Notes: a model not told the origin generated them from the letters alone. A DNA stretch of 5,478 nucleotides from an uncultured Prevotella sp. (GCA_900544825.1 UQWP01000114.1:1-5478); one strand, 5' to 3'; positions 1 through 4,932 are shown, counted from the stretch's first letter. Numbers and translations are program-made.

Positions 1-11
1 GAAAATTATAG

Positions 12-56
12 ATAGAAAAAGGGTGCGTCATGGACTTATGACACACCCTCTTTTCT
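12..56 (+). terminator. Rho-independent terminator of an upstream unit
   Basis: AGGGTG (20-25) and GTCAT (27-31) pair with ATGAC (38-42) and CACCCT (44-49), with one C/A mismatch and a 6-nt loop. The stem is followed by CTTTTCTTTT. The A-rich 5' flank (15-19) would give a weaker terminator in the other direction too. No coding sequence that it serves is visible in the window, so the gene it ends must lie to the left. Confidence 0.8.
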
Positions 57-60
57 TTTG

Positions 61-145
61 ATAATAGTCTAAATAATCATACTGATGTTAATTTTTATAC
101 TGAATGCAGATAGACTGCACAATTTTAGTGTATCTTTGCACTGAA
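61..145 (+). promoter_or_regulatory. Control region and promoter of the first gene
   Basis: TATCTTTG at 131-138 fits the Bacteroidota -7 consensus TAnnTTTG. No good TTTG/TTG -33 box lies 18-21 nt upstream; in that place there is a small palindrome, TGCAG (105-109) and CTGCA (115-119). A weak -33 box together with an operator-like palindrome would fit activator-dependent expression, which is inference. The block GCACAA (117-122), 11 nt, CTTTGCACTG (134-143) recurs almost unchanged in front of the tra operon near 3927-3952. AATAATCATACT at 72-83 is also repeated there in inverted orientation. Confidence 0.55.
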
Positions 146-244
146 ATGGTGACTTACATAGCAAATAAACGTCAAGTTAAATACACATTTCCGTCTGCTT
201 CATTAAGCAGGCGTATTTCAAATTTATTCATAAACAAAAAGTAA
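146..244 (+). CDS. Possible 32-aa leader peptide
   Basis: An ATG lies 7 nt after the -7 box TATCTTTG and opens a 32-codon frame that ends with TAA at 242-244, one base before the next ATG at 246. The product is small and basic (MVTYIANKRQ at the start, two lysines at the end), with no signal peptide or membrane segment. A 9-bp hairpin (192-213) lies inside it. The position just after the promoter and abutting the next start suggests a regulatory leader ORF or translational coupling. No family is recognised, and a frame of this length in AT-rich DNA may be chance. Conservation of the frame in related elements would decide. Confidence 0.3.
   Translation: MVTYIANKRQVKYTFPSASLSRRISNLFINKK
192..213 (+). 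promoter_or_regulatory. Leader hairpin
   Basis: CGTCTGCTT (192-200) pairs with AAGCAGGCG (205-213) around a CATT loop: nine pairs including one G-U. The next bases are TATTTCAAATTTATT, U-rich but not a clean U-run, so this is at best a weak terminator. An attenuator or mRNA structure read by ribosomes on the leader ORF is possible. Confidence 0.45.
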
Positions 245-245
245 T

Positions 246-326
246 ATGAGTCAGAAGAACAATTCCTCTGTGCTCTCTCTTTTTGTGTTTACAATGCTCA
301 AATCATTGTCCAAAACAAGAGATTGA
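246..326 (+). CDS. 26-aa ORF, probable true 5' end of the next gene in another frame
   Basis: The ATG at 246 sits in a typical Bacteroidota start context (AAACAAAAAGTAAT before it) and encodes MSQKNNSSVLSLFVFTMLK, then SLSKTRD and a TGA. It overlaps the start of the longer frame 283-1023, which is one frame away. Skipping one A in the AAAA run at 312-315 would join MSQK...KSLSK to QEIELSKDELW of the downstream frame, giving one protein of about 258 residues. The downstream frame has no ATG near its beginning. I therefore think this is the real N-terminus of that gene, separated by a 1-nt insertion, a sequencing error or a recoding site. The alternative is a short independent peptide. Confidence 0.45.
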   Translation: MSQKNNSSVLSLFVFTMLKSLSKTRD

Positions 327-1023
327 GCTTTCCAAAGATGAGCTTTGGACACTCTATCGTGCTGCTTACGAGCAGTACAAGTCGGAAATCCTTAATGATG
401 GCAAGTTGTATGACAGATATGTCAACGACTTTGTTAGCTATCACCTGCCGGTCTTCTCTTCCGAGGAGCTGATCGTCCGCAACCATTTCAAGCATGTATT
501 CAGCTTGTATGAGTTGCTTACCACCAGAAAAGACCTTGTCACCAAGTACTTCACCAAGTCCTCATTTGAGAAAGGAGACTTTGAGACAATGGTTTATGAG
601 TTCAACCACATGGAAGTTGTGGTTGAAAGCCCTCGCATTCTTGCTTCATTCACTACAGAACAGATTCGACTCATTACGAAATTCGCCAATGAGTCGAATT
701 TCTTTGTAGATGGTATCGATGAAGAAACGATGGACGGATTCTTCAAATGCGAGTTGGATGAATCTCTGGTTGTAGTCAACATGCGACAGGTTCTTCAATT
801 GCTGTATGCTTTGTCTATCGAGAAGATGATTCCCCACAACTGGGTATCACTTATTGCGGACAATCAGCTGCTCACCCCTAAGAGTACGGGAAAGGCATCC
901 AAGCGAGGTGCTATCAGCAGCCGACTTAGTGAACTGAAATCTTCATCAGCAAAGTTCCCAAGTGGGGAGTTTCTGGATTTTGCAAAACAACTGAAAAGAA
1001 AAATCTCCTTACATCCCCCCTGA
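283..1023 (+). CDS. Hypothetical protein of a Bacteroidales mobile element, N-terminus uncertain
   Basis: I do not recognise the function. The open frame gives up to 246 residues, but its only early start is a TTG at 283, and residues 1-11 (MCLQCSNHCPK) look unlike a real N-terminus. From EIELSKDELW on, the protein is a soluble, mostly helical chain rich in Phe, Leu and Glu, with no membrane segment. The last 40 residues are basic and Ser/Lys-rich (KSTGKASKRGAISSRLSELK, then FAKQLKRK), which would fit nucleic-acid or protein binding. The general shape, with a leucine-rich segment (QVLQLLYAL) before a basic tail, vaguely recalls RteC-type regulators of Bacteroides conjugative transposons. I cannot show homology. 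It stands alone between its own control region and a second promoter. See the 246-326 entry for the probable frameshifted 5' end. Confidence 0.7.
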   Translation: MCLQCSNHCPKQEIELSKDELWTLYRAAYEQYKSEILNDGKLYDRYVNDFVSYHLPVFSSEELIVRNHFKHVFSLYELLTTRKDLVTKYFTKSSFEKGDFETMVYEFNHMEVVVESPRILASFTTEQIRLITKFANESNFFVDGIDEETMDGFFKCELDESLVVVNMRQVLQLLYALSIEKMIPHNWVSLIADNQLLTPKSTGKASKRGAISSRLSELKSSSAKFPSGEFLDFAKQLKRKISLHPP

Positions 1024-1040
1024 CACTTCCGAGTGTCAGG
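1019..1040 (+). terminator. Stem-loop over the stop codon, possible weak terminator
   Basis: CCTGACACT (1019-1027) pairs perfectly with AGTGTCAGG (1032-1040) around a TCCG loop, nine pairs. The TGA stop of the preceding gene (1021-1023) is inside the stem. No U-run follows (AGTAAGGTCA), so factor-independent termination is doubtful. It may instead protect the 3' end of the mRNA or act as an operator next to the promoter at 1052-1080. Confidence 0.4.
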
Positions 1041-1051
1041 AGTAAGGTCAG

Positions 1052-1080
1052 TTGTATTAGATTCTATTGGGGTAATTTTG
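1052..1080 (+). promoter_or_regulatory. Promoter of the HTH-ATPase-primase operon
   Basis: TTG (1052-1054), 18 nt, then TAATTTTG (1073-1080) matches the Bacteroidota housekeeping promoter pattern (TTTG at -33, TAnnTTTG at -7) closely. The start of transcription would fall near 1083-1088, at the edge of the CCCCCGAA tract, about 60 nt before the ATG of the HTH gene. The -7 box is itself flanked by GGGG and CCCCC tracts. Confidence 0.65.
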
Positions 1081-1114
1081 CCCCCGAATCGATTCAGTTT
1101 CGGGGGTAGCCCCC
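1069..1114 (+). promoter_or_regulatory. Alternating G/C-tract hairpins, possible attenuator or operator
   Basis: Four tracts can pair in turn: GGGG (1069-1072), CCCCC (1081-1085), GGGGG (1102-1106) and CCCCC (1110-1114). CCCCCGAA (1081-1088) and TTCGGGGG (1099-1106) form a perfect 8-bp stem with a 10-nt loop. It excludes both GGGGTA/TGCCCC (1069-1074/1079-1084, one wobble) and GGGGG/CCCCC (1102-1106/1110-1114). The tracts lie between the promoter and the HTH gene, so they could act in read-through RNA, in the operon leader, or as DNA sites. Confidence 0.45.
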
Positions 1115-1144
1115 TTATTGTCTAACATTAAAAGTAATTAGAAA

Positions 1145-1483
1145 ATGGGAAATAGTAAAATTGACATGAACATACTTGCCAAGAGAGTAGAACTTTTGGA
1201 AATGAGAGTAAAGGAACTCACTTCGGTAGAACCTGAGGCACTTAACGAGCGTCTTTCAAAGATTGAGGAAAGATATTTCTCAAACAAAGAGATGCTCACC
1301 ACCACCGAGGTAGCGGAGTATCTTGGCGTTTCTCAGTCTCAGATATACAAGCTCACCATGAACATGGAGATTCCTCACTACAAGCCACAGGGCAAAACCA
1401 TCTATTTCGACAAGAAGGAGCTTTTGAAATGGATGCGCAACAACCATATCACCCCGGCACGAAAGGACAGTGCCAACAAATAG
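1145..1483 (+). CDS. Excisionase-family HTH DNA-binding protein
   Basis: The product has 112 residues. Residues 7-45 form a charged, probably coiled-coil helix (LAKRVELLEMRVKEL onwards). Residues 51-71 carry a clear MerR/excisionase-type helix-turn-helix (LTTTEVAEYLGVSQSQIYKL), followed by a wing (PHYKPQGKTIYFDKKEL) and helix to about residue 98, as in HTH_17 proteins. In Bacteroidales mobile elements such proteins sit first in excision/replication modules and bind DNA to direct excision or to regulate the operon; which applies here is not visible. The coiled coil suggests a dimer. The ATG at 1145 follows an A-rich stretch without a Shine-Dalgarno sequence, and the next ATG in frame (codon 8) is less likely. 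It is the first gene of the operon driven from 1052-1080. Confidence 0.88.
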   Translation: MGNSKIDMNILAKRVELLEMRVKELTSVEPEALNERLSKIEERYFSNKEMLTTTEVAEYLGVSQSQIYKLTMNMEIPHYKPQGKTIYFDKKELLKWMRNNHITPARKDSANK

Positions 1484-1492
1484 AGAAGCGTT

Positions 1493-1636
1493 ATGAAAGA
1501 CAGAAAGAAAAACGAGACCAGAGTTTATTCTGATGTCCAACTGACGGCTCTCTTGGAAAAGTCTGAGATAGTGATTGATCCCTCAAAGTGTAGAAATCAA
1601 AATGAAAGAAGCAATGGCAAGAGGAAGAAACAGTAA
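1493..1636 (+). CDS. Small basic 47-aa protein, overlapping the ATPase gene
   Basis: The ATG lies 9 nt after the HTH stop codon. The frame reads 47 codons (MKDRKKNETRVYSDVQLTAL at the start, NGKRKKQ at the end) and closes at TAA 1634-1636, inside the first codons of the ATPase gene. It is very basic at both ends with a short central segment (LLEKSEIVIDPS). I recognise no family. The tight fit between the HTH gene and the ATPase gene, which would otherwise be separated by about 118 nt, and the overlap suggest a real coupled gene. Proof would need conservation. If it is not translated, the stretch is just the ATPase leader. Confidence 0.5.
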   Translation: MKDRKKNETRVYSDVQLTALLEKSEIVIDPSKCRNQNERSNGKRKKQ

Positions 1637-2732
1637 AAGTGAAAAAGAAGAGTCTGCAGCAGGTTCCCTGGAAGTAGGCATGCTGTGCAAGAGCGCTTTC
1701 AACGACAGTGAACAGGAAAGCTATCTCAGGCAAGGAGAGATAAAAGCTTCAGAAAAACCGCCCGTACCACCCCAGGTGTTATGGGTCGGTGACTGTACCA
1801 TTGCCACTTTCGGAAATTTCAGTGCATCAACAGGTAAGGCAAAGAGCAAAAAGACGTTCAACATCACGGCGATGGTAGCAGCTGCGTTAACCAATTCCAC
1901 GGTACTCAACTACCGGGCAAGTTTTCCAGAAGGAAAAAGACAGATCCTCTATTTCGATACGGAGCAGAGTCGCTATCATTCCCACAATGTTGTTGAGCGA
2001 ATCTACCGACTGGCAGGACTCAGCCTTAACAAGGAAGACAAGCGCATCAAATTCTATGGACTAAGGGAGTTCACTCCTACTCTCCGCATAGCCCTCATAG
2101 ATTATGCGCTAAGAACATTTGATGGTGTGGGACTTGTCATTATCGATGGTTTGAGAGATCTCATGTACGACATCAACAATGCCAAGGAGTCTACAGACGT
2201 AATGACGATGCTGATGGCATGGACGAGCAAGTATGATCTGCATATCCATTGCGTGCTCCACCTTAACAAAAATGACAACAACACTCGTGGCCATATTGGT
2301 ACTGAGTTGGAGAATAAGGCAGAAACGGTGCTGATTATCAGCAAGAACAAGCAGGATGCCAATATCAGTGAGGTAAGACCCATGCACATGCGAGACAAAG
2401 AGTTTTCGAGCTGGGCATTCCACATTGACGATAACTCTCTGCCTGTCCTTGATGTCGGTTATCACGTCACCGTTGTCAAGCCCAAAGATAAGCCGCTCAC
2501 CTCTCTGCCTGACGATGTTCATACGATGGTACTTCAAAAGATTTTCTCCAAGAGTACCCCACAGAGATACGTCGATTTGGTAAAGGCTCTGGGTGAAGCT
2601 TATGCAGAAGAAGGTTACAAGCGTGGTGATAATGCCGTGAAGGAGATGCTAAAGATTTTCAATGAACGAAAGTTGATAACAAAAGAGAAAGACGGCTACC
2701 ATTATCACCCTACTCTGTTTCCGTCCAAGTGA
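1602..2732 (+). CDS. RepA-like AAA/RecA-fold ATPase
   Basis: With the ATG at 1602 the protein has 376 residues; an upstream TTG (1575) and a downstream ATG (1614) are alternatives. The first 50 residues are polar and poorly structured. A P-loop variant, GKAKSKKT (78-85), keeps the Lys and Thr of Walker A but has Lys where the usual second Gly stands. YFDTEQ (117-122) and a Walker B strand LVIID (178-182) follow, then HCVLHLNKN and RGHIGTELENKAETVL (229-244), the pattern of RepA/DnaB-like hexameric helicase ATPases. The last 70 residues (305-370) look like a winged-helix domain. Proteins of this family in Bacteroidales elements lie next to a toprim primase, as here, and probably act as the replicative helicase or loader for the excised or transferred element. 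The role is inferred. It is soluble and cytoplasmic, in the middle of the operon. Confidence 0.85.
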   Translation: MKEAMARGRNSKSEKEESAAGSLEVGMLCKSAFNDSEQESYLRQGEIKASEKPPVPPQVLWVGDCTIATFGNFSASTGKAKSKKTFNITAMVAAALTNSTVLNYRASFPEGKRQILYFDTEQSRYHSHNVVERIYRLAGLSLNKEDKRIKFYGLREFTPTLRIALIDYALRTFDGVGLVIIDGLRDLMYDINNAKESTDVMTMLMAWTSKYDLHIHCVLHLNKNDNNTRGHIGTELENKAETVLIISKNKQDANISEVRPMHMRDKEFSSWAFHIDDNSLPVLDVGYHVTVVKPKDKPLTSLPDDVHTMVLQKIFSKSTPQRYVDLVKALGEAYAEEGYKRGDNAVKEMLKIFNERKLITKEKDGYHYHPTLFPSK

Positions 2733-2802
2733 GTTTATAAGTTTAAGTTTAACCGGGTATATATATATTAAACTAATATGTGCCCATAATATATGTAACA
2801 GC
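2733..2802 (+). promoter_or_regulatory. AT-rich spacer with inverted repeat before the primase gene
   Basis: The 70-nt gap holds a short direct repeat (AAGTTTAAGTTTAA, 2740-2752 region), an alternating TA run (2759-2768), and the inverted repeat AGTTTAA (2746-2752) / TTAAACT (2768-2774) with a 15-nt spacer. No convincing TAnnTTTG box is present and no U-run ends the repeat. It may be an operator or RNA-processing site inside the operon; expression of the primase from the upstream promoter seems most likely. Confidence 0.3.
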
Positions 2803-3753
2803 ATGACTATAGAAGAAATCAAATCAGTCAGCATTGTGCAGTTCCTTGAATCACTGGGCTATCATCATGTCTATATATTAAAGGAGAACTATTGGTATCT
2901 GACTCCTTTTAGGACTGAGGCATCGCCTTCATTCAATGTCAGTCCCAAGAAGAATCTATGGAATGACTTTGGAGCTGGCGAAGGTGGCAATCTCATCAAC
3001 CTGGTTCAGAAGATGAATCCTTCCTGGAACAATCATGAAGTTCTGACCTATCTGGAGCAGAAGATAAAGGAGCATCATCTTCAATATTCAGAGGATTATG
3101 AAGCCCAAAGGAAGGAAGATGAGAGAAAGGAAGCTTGGAAGCAAGACCAGGCTGCCCAGCGAGAGAAGGCAAATGAAGCCAACACCATCATTGAGCGTAT
3201 CGTAGGCCTCAGTCATCCTTATCTCAGAGACTACATTTTGCAGAGACGCATAGACTATGACATTGCCAAAGAGTATTGCAAGGAAGTACATTATCGTATC
3301 TATGACAAGAGTTACTATGCCATAGCCTTCGAGAATATCGAGGGCGGAATGGAAGCAAGAAACAAATACTGCAAACGAAGCATTGGCAAAAAGTCCATTT
3401 CAATCATCAGGCCAAACAACAAGCCACACAAAGAATGCTGCATCTTTGAAGGTTTCTTTGATATGCTGACATATGCCAGTATCAAGAAATGGATAACAGA
3501 CAATGAGATTTGCCTGCCACATGAATGCGACTACCTCGTTCTCAACTCTGTCAGTAACATCAAGGTTCTGCTGCCATACCTGCAGGAATACACTCTGATA
3601 CATTGTTATCTGGACAATGATGATGCAGGTGCAAAGACTGTAGGGAAGATAAAAGTTGCTTATCAGGATAAGGTAGTAGATGAATCCCATCGATATGTCA
3701 ACTACAAAGATATTAATGATGTAATCAATGGTATCATCAAACCACCCAAATAG
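2803..3753 (+). CDS. Toprim-domain primase (CHC2-like, zinc ligands lost)
   Basis: The protein has 316 residues. Residues 1-70 resemble the DnaG CHC2 zinc-binding fold (FLESLGY, then YLTPFRTEASPSFNVSPKKN and FGAGEGGNLINLV), but the usual Cys/His ligands are absent. Residues 90-125 are a highly charged, probably coiled-coil linker. The toprim domain follows: the catalytic Glu in IFEGFFD (E216), the DxD-type acidic pair in YLDNDDAGAKT (D271, D273), and a closing KDINDVI (302-308). Such a primase would make primers on element DNA after transfer or excision, working with the RepA-like ATPase encoded just upstream. The gene ends 30 nt before a strong terminator, so it closes the operon. The start is the only early ATG and lacks a Shine-Dalgarno sequence. 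Family assignment is firm; the substrate is inferred. Confidence 0.88.
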   Translation: MTIEEIKSVSIVQFLESLGYHHVYILKENYWYLTPFRTEASPSFNVSPKKNLWNDFGAGEGGNLINLVQKMNPSWNNHEVLTYLEQKIKEHHLQYSEDYEAQRKEDERKEAWKQDQAAQREKANEANTIIERIVGLSHPYLRDYILQRRIDYDIAKEYCKEVHYRIYDKSYYAIAFENIEGGMEARNKYCKRSIGKKSISIIRPNNKPHKECCIFEGFFDMLTYASIKKWITDNEICLPHECDYLVLNSVSNIKVLLPYLQEYTLIHCYLDNDDAGAKTVGKIKVAYQDKVVDESHRYVNYKDINDVINGIIKPPK

Positions 3754-3782
3754 TGTCCCAAATGCCATATCACTGACCAATC

Positions 3783-3816
3783 AGGAGGTTCTCTTTCGAG
3801 AGGGTCTCCTTTTTTG
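3783..3816 (+). terminator. Strong rho-independent terminator after the primase gene
   Basis: AGGAGGTTCTCT (3783-3794) pairs with AGAGGGTCTCCT (3799-3810) through twelve pairs, three of them G-U, around a UUCG tetraloop, and a run of six T follows from 3810. It closes the HTH-ATPase-primase operon and separates it from the tra operon. Confidence 0.9.
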
Positions 3817-3960
3817 TTTTATATGCCCTCTTGTTATTTTATAGTATGATTATTGAAATATTATCATACTTCTTTTATAATCTGTGTTAAGACTGAAACG
3901 GTTTTAGCTCTGTTTTTTCATTTATCGCACAAATATATGTTCCTTTGCACTGTTTTTGGG
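3817..3960 (+). promoter_or_regulatory. tra operon control region: inverted repeat and promoter
   Basis: A 28-bp inverted repeat has 8-bp perfect arms, AGTATGAT (3843-3850) and ATCATACT (3863-3870), around TATTGAAATATT. T-rich sequence after it could make it a weak terminator, but its arms recur in both control regions, which favours an operator. The likely -7 box is TTCCTTTG (3940-3947), one base off TAnnTTTG, in the block GCACAA (3927-3932), 10 nt, CTTTGCACTG (3943-3952) shared with the first promoter. No clear -33 box is seen. Confidence 0.5.
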
Positions 3961-4034
3961 AAATACGCCGACTCGTCGGATGTAAGTTCCGAGTATGATA
4001 ACAATAAAAATAACAAATAAAATTCAGATTGAAA
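3961..4034 (+). promoter_or_regulatory. Leader of the tra operon with alternative hairpins
   Basis: The leader RNA has three competing pairings: CCGA/TCGG (3968-3971/3976-3979), TCGGA/TCCGA (3976-3980/3988-3992) and ACTCG/CGAGT (3971-3975/3990-3994). A further copy of the shared motif, AGTATGATAA (3992-4001), follows. The rest up to the ATG is A-rich and open, as usual for Bacteroidota starts. Confidence 0.35.
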
Positions 4035-4511
4035 ATGTCAGGATTCGTAATTTTTGCGCTCATCCTCACTTTTGTGTATGTAGTGTACTTTGCAGTAATG
4101 ATCACATTAGACCTACATGGAAAGAAGGATGAAAAGAAAACAGAAGAAGAGACCTATGATGTAGGTGATTTGACCAATGAGGAACAGCCAGTTGCAATCG
4201 AAGAACGCAACGAGGGTCCTGACGAGGGTGACATGACCTTCATAGAGCAAATCACGGATGATGGACTCAGAGTTGTCAACCCGACAGGAAACGTGCCATA
4301 TCCGCAACCTCCTTCTGATGAAGAGCAATCGCAACAGCCACAGTCACATACCGTGACCAGCGAAGAACTCAATGAGAAAAACGATGAGATTTTGGAGCAC
4401 ATAGATCCAGTGCCACAATGCAGTTACCTCTCAGATGAGTTTATGCAAAATCTCAACAATAAGCACAACACCCGAAAAATAGAAAAGAAGAATGCCAGAG
4501 ATAAGCTGTAA
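4035..4511 (+). CDS. Acidic single-pass membrane protein, first gene of the tra operon
   Basis: The ATG at 4035 gives 158 residues; a TTG two codons upstream is unlikely. Residues 4-25 (VIFALILTFVYVVYFAVMIT) are one strong membrane helix directly at the N-terminus. The remainder is very acidic and low in complexity: Glu/Asp-rich 31-68, a Pro/Gln/Glu/Ser-rich stretch at 83-106, and a basic C-terminus (RKIEKKNARDKL). This looks like a membrane-anchored, largely disordered tail; which side of the membrane carries it cannot be told with certainty, though the lysines just after the helix (GKKDEKK) favour the cytoplasm. I recognise no family. Its place right before two TraE genes and the 20-nt overlap with the first suggest an accessory part of the mating apparatus. 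It could correspond in position to TraD-like or other small proteins of CTn operons, unproven. Confidence 0.75.
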   Translation: MSGFVIFALILTFVYVVYFAVMITLDLHGKKDEKKTEEETYDVGDLTNEEQPVAIEERNEGPDEGDMTFIEQITDDGLRVVNPTGNVPYPQPPSDEEQSQQPQSHTVTSEELNEKNDEILEHIDPVPQCSYLSDEFMQNLNNKHNTRKIEKKNARDKL

Positions 4512-4845
4512 ACACAATCTTTTGTTTGCCATAATGTTAATAGGTGTCATGCTCTTCCAGCCAATGTTGGCATCAGCCAAATGCGGAGGTGTCGATTATA
4601 GCTGGGGAGCAGACGCACTGAGCAATGCTCATGACTTTACGGTAACAATGATGCTCTATGTAGTCTATCTGGTGTATGCCATAGCAGCCATCGTAGCCAT
4701 CATAGGAGCTTTGCAAATCTATATAAAGATGAATACGGGCGAAGGTGACGTAACCAAATCCATCATGATGCTGATTGGTGCCTGCCTTTTCATGATAAGA
4801 GCAACTATCCTGTTCCCTGCATTCTTCGGTTATAATATTGTATAA
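4492..4845 (+). CDS. TraE/DUF4134 conjugative transfer protein, copy 1
   Basis: The product has 117 residues. The ATG at 4492 lies 20 nt inside the preceding gene, which indicates translational coupling. Residues 1-29 form a signal peptide (hydrophobic LLFAIMLIGVMLFQPM, cleavage likely after LASA). Two membrane helices follow, about 53-78 and 89-112, with the short loop NTGEGDVTKS between them. This small, processed, two-helix layout matches the DUF4134 (TraE) family of Bacteroidales conjugative transposons, whose gene usually precedes the DUF4133/TraF and TraG ATPase genes. By size, topology and gene order it resembles VirB2-type pilins; that role is inference. Over residues 62-87 it shares 15 of 26 positions with the next gene's product. 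The mature protein keeps one Cys in the N-terminal region (C31). Confidence 0.82.
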   Translation: MPEISCKHNLLFAIMLIGVMLFQPMLASAKCGGVDYSWGADALSNAHDFTVTMMLYVVYLVYAIAAIVAIIGALQIYIKMNTGEGDVTKSIMMLIGACLFMIRATILFPAFFGYNIV

Positions 4846-4870
4846 GGTAAAAAAGATAGGATAACAAAAC

Positions 4871-4891
4871 ATCTCAACCTGCAGGAGAGAT
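4871..4891 (+). promoter_or_regulatory. Intergenic hairpin covering a Shine-Dalgarno-like AGGAGA
   Basis: ATCTC (4871-4875) pairs with GAGAT (4887-4891), and CC (4878-4879) with GG (4884-4885), around a TGCA loop with a small internal bulge. The AGGAGA motif (4883-4888) lies in the right arm, just before an ATG at 4894. It could tune translation of the second traE copy if that ATG is used; Bacteroidota rarely depend on such motifs, so weight is low. Confidence 0.3.
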
Positions 4892-4932
4892 AAATGAGTG
4901 TAATTTTTTTAAGTAACATCAAAAGAAATCAA

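Noticed and set aside
494..709. Plus-strand frame of 71 codons inside the first gene
   Set aside because: It is in another frame of the 283-1023 gene, Ser/Leu-rich without a pattern, and does not continue either end of the suspected frameshift.
2230..2237. Fifth copy of AGTATGAT
   Set aside because: It is in the middle of the ATPase coding sequence (codons for K-Y-D), lacks the longer flanks shared by the other four, and is expected by chance at about this frequency.
2102..2537. Open frames of 107 and 142 codons on the minus strand
   Set aside because: They lie wholly inside the well-supported ATPase gene, have no recognisable motifs and overlap each other.
2759..2769. Alternating TA run as a promoter -7 box or replication origin
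   Set aside because: It does not fit TAnnTTTG, and no iterons or DnaA-like boxes lie nearby.
3400..3780. Minus-strand frame of 126 codons
   Set aside because: It covers the toprim domain of the primase gene, whose catalytic motifs are clear, and runs into the following non-coding region; shadow frame.
3843..3880. Second rho-independent terminator
   Set aside because: The stem has only 8 A/T-rich pairs with a 12-nt loop and a mixed T tract; a strong terminator lies just upstream, and recurrence of its arms elsewhere favours an operator.
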